From contig CANTUZ010000005.1 in assembly GCA_947846985.1 (NCBI GenBank), forward strand, positions 4,030,001 through 4,094,000: 64,000 bases of DNA, written 5' to 3'. A program made the translations under genes and the position numbers. This document shows, in pieces, positions 36,001-49,767 of the stretch; the stretch's first letter is position 1; each line of letters starts with the position of its first letter. The notes under the pieces are model-generated. The model was not told the origin of the DNA. It saw only the letters and a list, made by a program, of their open reading frames with translations, and ran no database searches. This stretch comes from Fratercula arctica. Its lineage: Eukaryota > Chordata > Aves > Charadriiformes > Alcidae.

Positions 36001-37268
36001 AGCTGATAAACCCCTCGCAACTGCGTTTGGTATTTTGTAATTTGGTTGCTTTCTGGAACATAAAAAATCATCTCTTAGCTCAGGATGGTTGAATGCGCTG
36101 TGAAAGTGACAAATGGGACTTCGTAAATTGCCCACAGAGAATTGAGTACTTTTATTAATAAATTAACCTGTGGTTGCTTATACAAACAGTAGCCACTGGA
36201 CACTTCCTAATATGAATCTCGAATTGTGACTGGTACCCGTTTCAAAGAGAAATATTGTTGAACTTTCTGTATTTAGGAGGTGGACATGCAAGGTATTTCC
36301 TACCCTTCTGGGTGAGTGGCTCCCTAATTGGTACCCTGGCATTTCTGTGCCTTGGGTGAGTAACCTATGCATTTAAAAACGACTCAGATTTGTGCTTCTA
36401 AAGCGTTCCTGATCAACCATCCAAATGAACAATATTTTTCCTCCACAGTGTTCACAGAAAATCATTAATTTGGCAATTAGATTTGTAATTCGGTGGACAA
36501 AAAAAAATATGAATGGATATCTCTTTGTCACTTCATCCATCTTTTCCTCACTTCCACTACCGTGGCAGAGAATCAAGAAGGGACGTACATTTTCTGCAGA
36601 CAGGAGATTTAAGATCCACGTGAGTCACATTGTTTAACAAAACCATTAAGGAAGTATCTTATCCTGTGACCCCATGGATGAGAAGCTAATTTCAGAATTA
36701 GCTCCTACTTGCTGTATTGCATTCCAGATAGGAAACTCATTCTTTAAACTCTGATTCTATCTTCTATAGTCTCAGAGAAAAAAAAAAAAAAAAAAAATCA
36801 AAACTGTAAGCCAGCTGTAAACAGGAGCATCTGCCCACAATATTTCTGAGAGATGTGACCTGCCTTTGTTTCCCTATTATGAATTTGTGCAATTTGCAAT
36901 TTTCTGGCTGGGAAAACTGGCATTTTCCCCAGAGGAAATTCAGGGTTTTTGCCACAGATTTCATCCATTTTGATCAATGTTGTGGGTTTTTTTATCTAGC
37001 AGTCTGCTTTGCATAGCTACCTTGGTAGCTTTCCCACAAGTAAATAAGAAGTCGATGATAATCCCCTCCATAATTCTTTAGACCTACACTTCAGAAACCC
37101 AAAAACAAAGAGCTAGAAATCACCTTGTGAACAGAGATCAGCCCACACCAAGAGCAGGCAGACTGATATGAAAAGCTCGGGTGCAAGAATTCACCGCAGT
37201 TTGGTTCACACTCTTCACTTCATTAGCTTAAGCTGGCAGAGCAGTGAATTGGGATATAAAGGACGGAG

Positions 37269-37415
37269 TCATAGAATCATAGGATGGTTCAGGTTGGAAG
37301 GGACCTTAAAGATCATCCCATTCCACCCCCCTGCCCTGGGCAGGGACACCTCCCACCAGACCAGGTTGCTCCAAGCCCCATCCAACCTGACCTTGAACCC
37401 CTCCAGGGATGGGGA
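37269..37415 (-). mobile_element. CR1 LINE 3' fragment (minus orientation)
   Basis: TCATAGAATCATAGGATGG, AGGTTGGAAGGGACCTTAAAG and CCTGCCCTGGGCAGGGACAC followed by CCCTCCAGGGATGGGGAT are CR1 3' UTR blocks in reverse complement. About 150 bp survive. The order of blocks matches the plus-strand copy at 16.2 kb, so the two are probably the same subfamily. Confidence 0.92.
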
Positions 37416-40400
37416 TGGAGTCAAAGCATCTAAAGTGCATAACAAAACGTTACCATGTCTTCCGCTGAGTAAATAAATGAAATCTACACTGGAGTTTATC
37501 AGATGTCATGTCAAGATTTGGAATTACTGGCTCTGTTTGTCATGCACAGAAAAAAATTGGTTTATTCAAGAAAACAAAAGATGTTATGAATATCATGAAT
37601 TGTCCCATAATTGTCCCTGGGTGCTGAGGACCAAGCATCCACACTGGACACAGTTCAAGGGGGTTGCTTCAGGCAAGGTCTAATCTGGTCCCATGGACTG
37701 AATGGCCATTAGCAGTTAACAGCATGTCAGGGGACTTCACTGAGCATATGTTCAGGTTTCGTTTAATCCAAAGTGAATTCAGTCCACGTGCTCTGATACC
37801 ACTTACTCCAAAAAGCAAACTGAAGCTCAGCGAGGAGGGAAATCAGTTTCCCTTCAAACCATTTCTTCCAACTTAAGCTAAAATGCTGCCGTAAACAGAC
37901 TTTTTCCACTCACATACTGCACACCAAAAAAAAACCACCTTAGTGATTTGAACTCATTTTCTTCTAAAGCACCATCGCCAGTTAATGGAAGGTAGTGGAT
38001 ACGTATATGTACACCTGCAAGCTGAAAGTACACCTGCAAAGTACACAGGCCAGATACAACGCATTCAGCCCCCTGCTCCTCTTCCCTACCACAAAGCCTT
38101 CCAGACCAAGGCACCCGCATTTGCTTCCCTCATCGAGATACCTTAATTTTCTCGTGGCATCCTCACTCTCGTAACCAGCCATGCTGCTGAAGGGCTGAAT
38201 TTTATTTCCCACTGGCAGCCAGCAGAGGTGAAACGGGATTACAAGGTCACCGGCCACATCCCCAGGTCAGGGCACCCTCCCTCCGCTGAGTACCCTTGCA
38301 GCCGCAGAGGCGAAGATGCTCCCTGGCACAAGCAGCTCTCCTCCTGCCCTGGGCCCAAAGGAAAGGCCAGCAAAACAAAATCATCACCAGTCTTCTTGTG
38401 ATATTGCCCGTTTCTTTGCTTTATTCATGTTGATTTATAATGCGAGTGCCACGGAGTCCATCTGGTTTCACCAGGCTGTAGGGGAAGGTCCTGTACTCGC
38501 TGCCATGAGCAGCCAAGTGGAAGCAGTTGATCCTCCCTTTCCTGTGAAGATCAGTCCTGAGAAACAAAAGGTTATTTATTTTCCATTGCTTGTTCAGTCC
38601 TTGCCTTTTATTTTTTAACTAACACCATAAACACGGATAATAAAACTGGTTTACTTTCACTTAACTAAATTTTTAGGGACTGGTGAGATGGCTAAAGACC
38701 ATCCGTAGCTCAGCCTTAATATCAAAATTATATGAATGAGGTCTGAAAAAAATATTTAACTTCTAAACACTCCTTGAAAACTATGGGAAGAGGAAATGTT
38801 TAGCCCTATAGGAGCAGCCGCTGGCTGGCTCATAAACAGGCCCACAGTAGCCTATTTAAAGAACGTTGCAAACACTTTGGACAATGTGCATTTTATTAGG
38901 AAAAGGAAGCAATGAGGGATCAACGAGAATATACACAGCAGGAAAAAGTAAACGCATTAAGTGACTTTAATGCCGATAAAAATGGTGGCGCAGGGAGAAA
39001 TTCTGCTTCGGAAAGGTCATTCGTTTGCCTCTGCATTCCTTCCCCACATTTACATGCTGCTCGCTGGATTCATCAAAGGTCTTCATTATTCGCTCTTGGC
39101 ACGCATAAAACAATCACTTTCAGATATAATGACCTAATTACTCCAACAAGACAAATGAAAAGAAAAAAAAAAAAAAAAGGCAGTTATTTACTTCAGATGT
39201 TAGCATTTAGCAGCTCTTCAGAAAAGAGATTTAAAGGACTTGTACCAGGTATTTAAAACGTGAGAGCCGGTATCACCTACCAGGGTGGGTTTTGATGACT
39301 ACAAGCACTGCTGATGATTCCCTTTCAGAGTGACTCTTGGGCTGCCCCAACTTATACTCCTCTCCCGAGGGACCAGGACAGCTGCAGGTAGCCGTCAACA
39401 CCTGCAGAACGAGGATCTTGTCACCACGTTTCTCCCCCAGTTTCCTCCTGGTCAACCCCAGCTCGTCCTGCACCCCCAGGGCTGGCCCGAGGGGCTTTCA
39501 GTGACACTAGGACCTCTACCCAGCCAGGGAAACCCCAACAACAAAACCTTACCTTTAAAGGCCATTTCTGCTCCCTCTGTAACCTCTTTCTACTGCCCGA
39601 GCAGCACAAAGATCTGATGTAACAGGGGAAAATTATAGACTGGCCGTTTGTAAATGAATGCATAACCGCAGTGATTATTGTTCAGATTTGCTGTGCCTGA
39701 AAAAGAGACATGGTTCAAAAGGTGGATCATTATGGCCCTTGTTTATTTTGTGATGTTCTGGAGGACGGCCTAGTAGTAATGATGTAACCTCTACCAGTAA
39801 AAGCCACAGTCAGGCAGTGACTCATTTAGAGCTCACATGATTACAGAAAAAAAATAGATACTGGTGTTATTATGATGCTTATCAGTGCTGTGTCATATAC
39901 ATAACCATATTAATTGTCTCAGTTAAAAAGAGTTGATTGTGGGGACAAGAGTCAAAGCATGAACTTTTGAGCCTCTCTGCTCTGTCCCCTACAGAGATGT
40001 GTTTTGTTTGTCATCCCGGTACCTCTGCAAGAGTGGAATATATGTCCTTGTATTTTTCCAGAGTAGCCTGCCTACCAGTCCACCGGGCTGCTCTGGCAGC
40101 GTTGGACGATGCTCACAAATATTACGTAGCAGTTTGCTTGAGCCTGTTATATTCATGCTAATATACACCCTTACAGAAAGATCTAGCTCATTTCCTAATT
40201 ACGAAGCATTTCACACTGGATGGCAAATGAAAGGCTTAAGCCCCACTGGGATCATATGTGTCTGACCCACAAATAATTGTTTGACATCAGAAGGTTTATT
40301 ATCTCCTAGCGGGAATGAGAAGCATATTTCTTAATAGGTTCCCCACCCTGGGCAGTGCAAGCCTTCCTTTGATGAGTGTCTCTATGGTAATTGATGTTAA

Positions 40401-40471
40401 TGAGCAGCAAGCCAAGGAGAAACACTGGGTCACCAGGTAGGAAGCCCCCCCAGAGATAATCTAATTACTCT

Positions 40472-40511
40472 CCAAAACAAATTACTTTCAACCAAAACAA
40501 ATTACTTTCAA
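40472..40511. repeat. Exact 20-bp tandem duplication
   Basis: CCAAAACAAATTACTTTCAA occurs twice head to tail with no mismatch, so it is a recent replication-slippage event or is under constraint. Confidence 0.95.
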
Positions 40512-43500
40512 TCACTCTGCAACAGATAAGATCAGTGGAAGGAGCTCAAAGCTGATGACAGCTGGAGACTGAGGCTTCACGAGTTTATGGATTGATCGCT
40601 TTTCTCTTTGGTCCGTTTTGTTGAATGACAATGGAGTGACAGAAAACTGGAGCCAAGAACTGAGCTCCCTTTCATTTCCTTCAGCTGAATGCGGAGGACC
40701 TGCCAGCTCCGTGCTCTTTGCTGCGTGGCTCATTGATCTAAAATTGGAAAAGCTGTAGCCACGCATGTTCACGTCTGTAACACAAGCAAAACTCTCTGAA
40801 AATAAATGTACAGGGGGGGAGACTATAAAATCCACTCATTGCCTGTGCATCGTTACACTGGGAAGCAGAAGGGAAAGCATGAGATTGTTGCTTGTTTGTG
40901 CATGCGCGTAAAATGGGAGGCACAATGGAGCCTTCGTTCTTACAAGGCCTTAACAAGCCTAAATTATAAATATTAATTGATACTTCAATAGTTTACTACC
41001 TAGAATTGTTGCCGAATATCTGACTGTTCCCACTAAAGCAAATGAATTTTTCCCATGGAAGGCAGAGTTGGGCTCCTTTTCTTAACAAAGTATTAACAAC
41101 ATTGTTCTGAGTATTAATTGATGATTATGATTGTTGTTGTTATTGTTATTATTCGGTACCATATGGTTAAAGCAGATGGAAATACAAACTACTGATGATG
41201 AACCACTGCATTAACCGAATTGTAAGATTTGTTTCAGTGCAAAGCAGTGACTAGAGATCGTGACTGGATATTCGTACCTAATGACAGAGCAGAAGGAACT
41301 TGGTTAGCAAGGGCTATAAATTACCAGCAAAAGCTGTAGTTGATATGTCTGTCATTACGTTCCTCAGGAAATTGAGAGTTAAAATGCAGCTCGAAAGGAA
41401 ATGTAAGCCAGGCAGGCGAATGATTAGTCAATGAGTTTTTATATCATTTGCCATGATGGTGCAAAGTGTTATCACTGCTGTTTGTGTGTGTGTGTTGGAG
41501 GAAAAAGTAAATTTGGGGATCACTGCCTCTTGAGAATGGGATACTGGCATTGCCGGCGGAGCCATGAATAGGAAGGGTTTGTGTCGGATCCATTTATACT
41601 TCTGTTGCTCTTTATTTCGTTAGTATTGGCTAGTTCCTTCTACAATGTTATACAATCAATGACGCATCTGCCTAACTGAATCCAAATCACACTGATGGCA
41701 ATATGTGACCTATTAGTTCAAGAAAATGGAAAAAGAGACATCTATTGCCTCGCAATAGCAGATCTGCTGCAGAGGGAGGCTGCGGTACCAGAGGTCGGGA
41801 GCTGTTTTGTTGCAGGCTTTATCTGCTAGAGACGTTTGATAAAGAGCAATGTACAGGTCTCGGGGAGCCTTCGCTATTGAATGAAATCCACATAGAGCTA
41901 AGAGATGGACTCCTGCCCCACTCTGGAAATCTTCTGAAATGGGTTAAATTCAGAATTAATTGGAGCGGGGCATCTTTACGATTCCCTTTGCAAAATAAGT
42001 GCCTAAATAGGTAGCTCCATATTCAAGAGCATATGAGTTGGAGAACGATCCATATGAGAGAGACACCATGACTCCACTTTTTCATCCTCAGCACATTGGT
42101 CTGCTTTGCTGGCTTCGAGAACTGAGGTGTTGCTGGCTCTTGTCATGCAAGGATCTTCCTGGGGCCTCCAGCCTTGAAAGAACCAGAGGTAATTTGACTC
42201 TCACTTATGGCCCGTAATGTCTAAGGCACTTCGTTTCCAGGAAAATGAAGAAATTTGAACATAAAAAGTTGGGGGTTGAAGACGTAAATTAGAATCCTTC
42301 TGACCATTATATGTCTGATCACAGTTGTAAATACACATAAAAGAAGTACTGAGTTTAATTCTGCTTCTTATGTCAGGTCAAGATACATAACATACACAAG
42401 GTACATAATATACACAACAGCCAGATAGTGAGGGATTTTACACTCCTTTTAATATCTGCTGCGACGTTTAGATAGATAAATCCCTTGTTTCAATGCAGGT
42501 ATTTCACGTCACCTTTCAGAGATGCTTCAAATTTTGTCTCATACTGAAACTAGTTATTTAACGAATCTGAATAACTCTTAAAGTAAGGCATCCGTTTCCT
42601 ACTCGTTTTGTCGCTGGTCAGATGTGTAAAACCTAAGCAAACTTGAATTACTTTCTAAAGACCATCCAGGCTTTTTCCATGCTGATTTGTTCTGCTTCTC
42701 TTACTTTCAAATGGCCTTTTAATTGGCCATTAAACTAGGAAATTATGGCTGATTAGGATCAATCCAAATGCAATGTTTTGGATGAACTAGCTATTTGAAT
42801 ACCGTTCTTTTAGATCCCATGTTACTTCTGCTTTGTCAAGTAAAGGCCACTTTTAGCCGCATTGGCAGGATGCTTCAGTAACCTTTGCCCTTCAATTCTT
42901 GACCCCAAATGTCCCACAGCCCTGTTTTGTGGCAGCAAATGGGACTAGTTAAGAAGCCGCAATAAGGAACATCAGAGAAGGTTACTCGGTTTCCCAATTC
43001 ATGGCAAATCGTGCAGCCACACCACCGTTGTAGCACAGGCTTCCTTTCAGCAGAAGATCATTTCCTCTGACCTCCAAGTGGATGAACAGTTATTAATAGT
43101 CTTCATCTCTTGCCTCTTGAGAAAAGCCACTGTAAAACCTTTCTACATGACCATTACCTATATTAAGCACTGAGTCTGGGTGTCTCGTGAAGAGGGAAGC
43201 AAGATATTATCACACTTTTTACACTGTGACATGCGAAGTAACTCCATCTACTAAATTGGAGGAGTTACAGAAGAATTTTTTTTGTTCTAACATACTTCTC
43301 CTTGGTGTTGGGCCCTTGGTATGGGCTAGTGTGAAAGGTAGACTCCTATTGATTCAGCTGAACCCACTTTGCTTTCCAGAAGCTGAGGATGTGGCTGTGG
43401 GCGAAATATTCTTAACAACCTTAAATGATGCCATTAGGAAACTTCGTACTTTTTTAAGTTTACCTTTGTTCAGAACTGTTTCACACAGAGCTTCAGCATT

Positions 43501-43655
43501 TCAGTAAGAGCCCTTCCTGCAATATCATAATAATCAAAAGTGATGACAGTGGGTGAATAAGCACTTGTGGATTGAATTGACACTTTGACACAACGTTCAC
43601 CTGCATTCACTAATCATTTACATCTCTTAACAACTTATCCAGTTCTGTTGGTGAC

Positions 43656-43687
43656 TTGCAATTCCTAGTAATTGCAATTCCTAGTAA
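43656..43687. repeat. Exact 16-bp tandem duplication
   Basis: TTGCAATTCCTAGTAA is repeated exactly, then followed by a third partial unit TCCCTAGTAA. Confidence 0.93.
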
Positions 43688-44100
43688 TCCCTAGTAACAG
43701 CAGCTATGAGGCTAGTAATGATAAGCAGCAGAGTGTGGCATGAAATAATAAGCAGCAAGAAAACTGTGGGTCTTAGCTGGTTTCCTTAACTCCCTTTCTA
43801 CCTCTTTTACTCCACAACACGGTAAATTGTTGTAATGTGTTCAGTGCAGACCTTGAACTCCTTGGTCAAGCATTTGAATCCCAGATCCAAAACACGCACA
43901 GCATTCAGGTTGGAATATAAGCAGAAGTTCTCCAGGCACGTATAGTCCTTACCTTTCACATCTTTCTGTTTTAACAGGACTGAGCAATCTGGAACTAACC
44001 TGTATAGGGATGATGTGAAGCCAGGCACTTCTCCACCTTCATCCTCCAAGAAACTCACTGTGCCAAGTACCTGCACATCTTAACATATATAAGATATATA

Positions 44101-44180
44101 GTGGAAGGTTTCCCTGCCCAGGGGATTGGAACTAGATGGTCTTTAAGGTCCCTTCCAACTCTAACCATTCTGTGATTCGA
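44101..44180 (+). mobile_element. CR1 LINE 3' terminal fragment (plus orientation)
   Basis: GGTTTCCCTGCCCAGGGGATTGGAACTAGATGGTCTTTAAGGTCCCTTCCAACTC and CCATTCTGTGATTC are the final CR1 bases in sense orientation. Only about 80 bp remain. Confidence 0.88.
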
Positions 44181-47100
44181 TCATAGTGGCAAGCATAGGG
44201 TTCTCATGGGAAAAAAAAGCCATGCCAGCTTCATCAAACCGTGGCTGGACTAGAAACCTTCCACAACTTTTAGCAGAATACAGTGGTGATTTAACAGCAA
44301 ATAAAGAATGGAGGTGTCTCGGTCTTTAATGGTTCAGACCCCTCAAACCTTCCTGAGAAAGCACAAAGGCAAGCCTAGCAAGGAGTCTGAGCTGACAGCA
44401 GCTCTGAGGAAACCTACCTCTTTGTTAGCACAACTGCTTGCATTATGTTTGTTACGCTGACTCTATGACTCGGTTGTGTGGGATCATCCTCCTGAGACAG
44501 CCGCAGTGTGTAAATTTTACATGCTGTAAAGCCTCAGATGAACATCTCAAAGGCATCTTACCTTTATGGGCCGACAGGGACAACTATAGGGTAGTCTGAT
44601 CCTCAACGTCACATAAGCTGTAACAATTCACCCATAGCTTCTCAGCCAAGCCTACCTGATTCTAGCTAAAATACCACTTAGATGGCCATAAGCCTACCAA
44701 GTACTATCAGTGGTATAATCTATCATCATCCGCATTTTGTGGTATCAATTTTACAGCAAATCAGGATTATTATCATAGGTGCTTTTGAGAAAACGCCTGC
44801 CTTTAAGCAGAGTTGCAATCACATTCCCAGATATACAGCAGGCCTGACATCAAGAGAAGAGGGGATTCCGTGCCTCACCAAGCAGACGGGCATAGCTAAA
44901 CCCCTTTCATCCCCCTCCTCCTTACTTCTGTCTCCCCAAAAATCAACACCTGAGAGCCCCTGGCTCAGTGTCCTTGTTAACAAAGAAAACAATTTTGCAC
45001 CTCCGGTGAAATGAAGTTAGACCTTTATGGAACAAATTCATCCCAGATATAACTCAGTGAGGTTGCTCCAGGGTCACGTTTGGTTTAATGTGCCTGTATC
45101 GGTCTCGTTGCTGAAGTCCCTGTGCGCATCCCGGTTTCCTACTGTGCTCTTTAGGAGTGATTTTGTGGGAATTGTCACCGTATCAGACTGAATAGGATCC
45201 CTTGATTAATCCTGACCTTGGATGTATTTGAACAGGACCACAGCTCTGAGTACGCACTCTTGTGATTGTGAAGCAAAACTTTGGTAGAAAAACTGTTTCA
45301 TTCTTCTTGTAGTATATCTTCTGCTGCTGCTGGACCATTCTCTGTCTATTAAAGGAAAAATATTTCCAATGGAGTTGGAACTTGTCATAAAGGCAACATT
45401 ATTTAATCACTGACAAGAAAAGAGAACAGGTAAATGCTCTGTGGACACCGCTTTAGACTGAGAAGCTGGTGATCTAGAATTACTCTTTCCTGAAGAAGTT
45501 AGAGACTTTCCTCATGGTTTTCACAAACACATTGCATAAAAAAAGCCCAGGGGCATTACTCCCAAGTCAAGCTAGAAACTAAAATGTAACCTACTGGCAA
45601 AGAAACTTGCAATCAGTCATTTCTGCTGCGGGATGCAGGTTTGCTCGAAAAATAACCGTGGGGCAAGATTATTTTAAAGAATAAATCGCCATCCATAATG
45701 ATCCAGCAACATTGCACATTTCTGTGTCCAAAAAGTCCAAAACAGAAGTGAGAAAAAATGAGGATCTCAGCCTTCATAGAGAGGCTAGATTACAATTGCC
45801 TTCGGTACTAAAATATTTTAATTAAATTAAATGCTTAGATTGTGTGCCTACATTTTCAAACTTCTGTTGATTAAGTGTGAATAAGGTGCTAGAGAGTTAC
45901 TGTACCCAAATATGTTCCCAGAAAATCAATAAGGCTTCTTCTATACCAGAATTACAAAGGACTTCATAGCACACAGAAAAGATGGAGTGGATTAAACATT
46001 TCCAAAGCATGAAATTTCCTCGCTTACAGTGAGGAAAAAATGCATTTAGTCCATTTGAAGCTGATGAGACTTTTGTGAGCTTTAGAGTAGACTTAATCAG
46101 AAGATATCATTTGACCATGAAGGCTTTGAGTCAATTCCAGGCTATGAGGAATGCATTGACTGATAGCAATAGTTAAGAGAGCATTAGGTAACAGAATGGC
46201 GAAAGATTCTTGAAATCAGTTGTCTGGCTGTGTTCATTGGAAAGAACCAGCAATAACGCATGCAACCACGAGCTACAGTAGCAATGATCTCTCCGGCGCA
46301 TTGACCTTCTTTAGCAGAGGAGTTTTAGAAGGGGAGCCCCTCCGGAAGCCAATCATTTGAAAAATCTTTAAGTATCTGATGCATTTGGATCCTACTAATT
46401 CACCAGGGACTATTATACTATATTACTATCTGGGGAGAGCCTCCATGAATGCTCGTCCTGTCGTATGACATCCTGTCAGTGGGCGCACGCAGCGGGAGCT
46501 GTGGAATCTCAATTCTGTGCTCGTTCACAGCCCAGGGAGAAATATTGTCACCTTTATGCCTCTTGGATTGCAGAAGCAGCTGGGAAGCAGAGCAGTCCTT
46601 GACATATGGTGGAGTAACCTCTCCTTCTTAGGCAGGTTTTTTAACTTGCGCTGTGCTGATAAGGCCCTTTATAGAACAACCCCGTGCTCGAATAACCGCA
46701 TATCACAGTGTACTATGTCTTCACTTCTGTCTTCCCTCATTTGCCTGACATACTCATCGCTACCAGAAGCAAGAGAAAGGACTGGACTGTTCTGCTGGCC
46801 CTCTGCCACGGGGAAAATACAGGCTTGCTTTCTGCTGTCGCTTCTGGGGTGACATGCAGGAACTGCAGCAGAAATGACAAACCAAAGGAATTGGTACTAA
46901 TATCTCTAGCTCCGCTTGGGACCTTACTTCCCTTGGAGTATTTACGGCCTCTGTAATTCTCTCACTTCCGACTTCAGAGAAAAGGGGAAAAGACTTACAA
47001 ATCTCTTCTCAGAAGTAATATTGAATCACATTCATGTAATGCTCCTAAATCTGCAGGAGGTCCCAAAAAGACTTACATCTCTAGAGTTTTCACCATGATA

Positions 47101-49700
47101 TTCTGTAGACATTCTGAAGTTATTCTACTTTTAAGCAGATGTCTCTTCATCCTAGACACGTTGAGTTCATCACATTTTGACCATCACTCAGTCTTGAGTC
47201 ACTCATCTATGTAATTTTTCCTTTGAGCTCCACCACAAGGTAGCCTGCTACGACCACCTTCTACTCATAGGTGGCTTCAAGCCCTATTTCTGATCGTTAC
47301 GTGTGGCGATCTTCCTTGGTTTCATTCCAGTTGGTTCCAACGATGTTATTGCTCAGTTAGGCACAAGCCCTCTGCTGTCTTTTTGGCATGTTCCAGGGTC
47401 TCTGGATGTTTAACTTTTAAATATAGGTAGTTATGTTCTTCCAAAACACGTTCTGTTCAGCTTTAGTGTCACAGAAAGCTGAAGTTCTTGTTCTGCAGAA
47501 ATTACACTGAGACATTGAAAACTGCAGTGGTAATAAATGATTCATTACAACAGGTGAAAATGCTTTTGCAGTTGTGTACTATTTGGTCAGGAGGTATTTT
47601 TATTCTACAAGACTTTCCTCCTGGGCTTTTTCTTTTTTCCTATTCCCATAAAAGCAAAAAAGTCCTACACTACCAGGTTTCCTCGTTGAAGTCTCTGTCT
47701 ATAAGGAGCAGGTCCAGCACTGGAAGTGGTGGTGTGAGTCACCCTGTAATACATTTGTTCTGCAAATAAATTTTTTTCTGCAACACATTTGTAGAAACAT
47801 GTAAAGACATGTATCTTTCTATTGAACTTTGGTAAAAAGGTGCCAATAAATGATAAAGTTTGGTGACGCTGATAGGAACTGAAATGAAAATCACGTTGCA
47901 ACTATATTTTGAAAACAGTGAGCTTCATTAGCTCATTTAACTCTAGCTAAAAATAAGGAACTTAATCTGCATTAATCATCTATTGGTTGTTTTTTTTTTT
48001 TTTTCCAGAGCCAATGAAGAAATAGGCACTTCCAGAGATTATTTAACCCATATCTCTTAAACAGCTGTTTTGAGATAGTGTTGGTACTATCCAGTCCAGA
48101 TAAGTACTTGGAGGCACTTACTTCTGTCACCGACTACAGAGGAACTTGGACAGATGATTTAGGTTGAAATCTTCCTATAACAAGAGAGGCCATTGAAAAA
48201 AAAAAGTAGTTAAATGTTTCAATTTCATTTAAATTTGATTATATATGAACCTTTAAACCTCAGTCCATGTAACACCAGCAACCTTTTCAAAAGCTCTCCA
48301 TCAATTGTTAGGAAATTCTCACTTATAGCCAGCTTTTTCACTGGCTGTGAAATATCATTTGGTGCAAATGTTTTGCCCTTTCTGCCTCAGTTTTTGATCT
48401 TCGCAAGGGAATAATGATGTGGCAGAATGAATAAACAAGTTGCGAGCATCCATTCCTTACCGCTTGAAAGAAGTTTGAACTCTTGATGGAGAAAATGAAT
48501 ACTCATGACCGTGGATATTATTGACACTGTAGTATAGCAGAAATAATAATCGTAAAATGGCTTCTGTTCACTGAGATGCACAACAAAATGAACTAAAAAA
48601 GCTTTTCAGATTCATTTCAGACCGTAACCTCTGTGTGTGTGGTGGGTGCTCGATACCTTGAAGAATGCATGTGTAGCCAGGATGAGTTACATGCACAACT
48701 GCTGTGGGGCCCAGGGTTGCAGGGCAGTGAACTGCCTCTGTAGCAGTCGTGTAATAACATTGCAGAATTCTGTAGAGGAAAAAAAATGAGGGTCTCGGAT
48801 GCCTTAGTGTTATTTACTGGGTTTATAATATTGTGGATTTGTATGATGTTCGAAAGGCCAGAATTTCTCAGAACAGCCTGTGTCTTGGAGGATGCAGCAG
48901 AAGACACCTGAAAGCGAAGTGGTCCTGATTTTTACTAATAATTCATCAGCCGTGCGGATAAAACTGGGTTCCTTTTTGCGTGTCTCAAGCTGACCATCAA
49001 AAAAGCCCTGAAGGTAGTCACAATCAGTAGTTGCTTTTGAAATGGTTGGTGACATACAATCCCTTGCTCCAGGGAGCTTTTGATGCAAGACCCTGATCAT
49101 TCAAACACTGATTGATTGATGTCATTAACTTCAGTACCATAAGCTACACATGGTAACGAGTGTAAGCATTTATACAAATGCAGACCAGCATCCTACAAGA
49201 CTCTGTGTTTTTGTATGACTTTGTTTATGTGCACAGCCCCGCTTTATGAGCTAAGATTGCTCATAAAGAAAAGTTATTTGTGCGTTTGCACGAGGGAAAT
49301 GCAAGTGTACAGACAAAAGGATGAAAGTAAACAGGTAGCGAAATATAAAAGCAGTATGTGGAAGCTGACTGAAACTTTGCTGTTTCGGAGAAGTTGCTGG
49401 GGGCACGGGGTTATGTTTTGCTTAATTGTTATTTAATGTGTCCTATGGGGGAAGGATTTGTTTTCTTTATGAAATTACCCATTTTCTCTCTCGAGATCTG
49501 AGAAAATCCCTTCAATGCTCAGTTTGGATGGACAGTAGAAAGTCAGCAGCAAAGCCCTAAAGTGTCCCTGAGATGCCAAAAGCGTGGAACAACCCAAAAT
49601 GTGTGTGTGCGCCTGCTTCTTCCCACCCCTCCTGCTGCACTTGCTGAGTGAGCTCCTGGAGAAGTGCCTGAGTGGAAAAACTCCACGCACAGACCAGATA
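44181..49700. other. FGF19 upstream intergenic DNA
   Basis: No gene or recognisable mobile element. Sequence is mainly AT-rich and unique, with a poly-T run at 47993-48005. Composition rises sharply in GC at about 49.7 kb on entering the FGF19 promoter region. Confidence 0.5.
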
Positions 49701-49767
49701 AATAAACCTGTTTGATGTTTAGATGGGGCCGCCGGCTGCGGGAAATGCAGTTTTACCACACACACTT

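Larger units (their letters stand above)
30491..37268. other. FGF4-FGF19 intergenic, central part
   Basis: No gene recognised. The stretch is mostly unique AT-rich DNA. It contains a TA microsatellite at 31.27 kb, a possible relic of an ancient amniote repeat near 33.03 kb and a poly-A at 36780-36797. The segments 30.89-31.70 and 32.33-33.01 kb are long, complex and repeat-free, and are candidate conserved non-coding DNA. Confidence 0.5.
37416..44100. other. FGF4-FGF19 intergenic, distal part
   Basis: No gene recognised. There are two small exact tandem duplications (40.47 and 43.66 kb) and several unique AT-rich stretches (38.64-38.99, 39.69-39.93, 41.0-41.48, 42.6-42.8 kb) that look like enhancer candidates by composition. 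Open frames are short and unlike known proteins. Confidence 0.5.
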
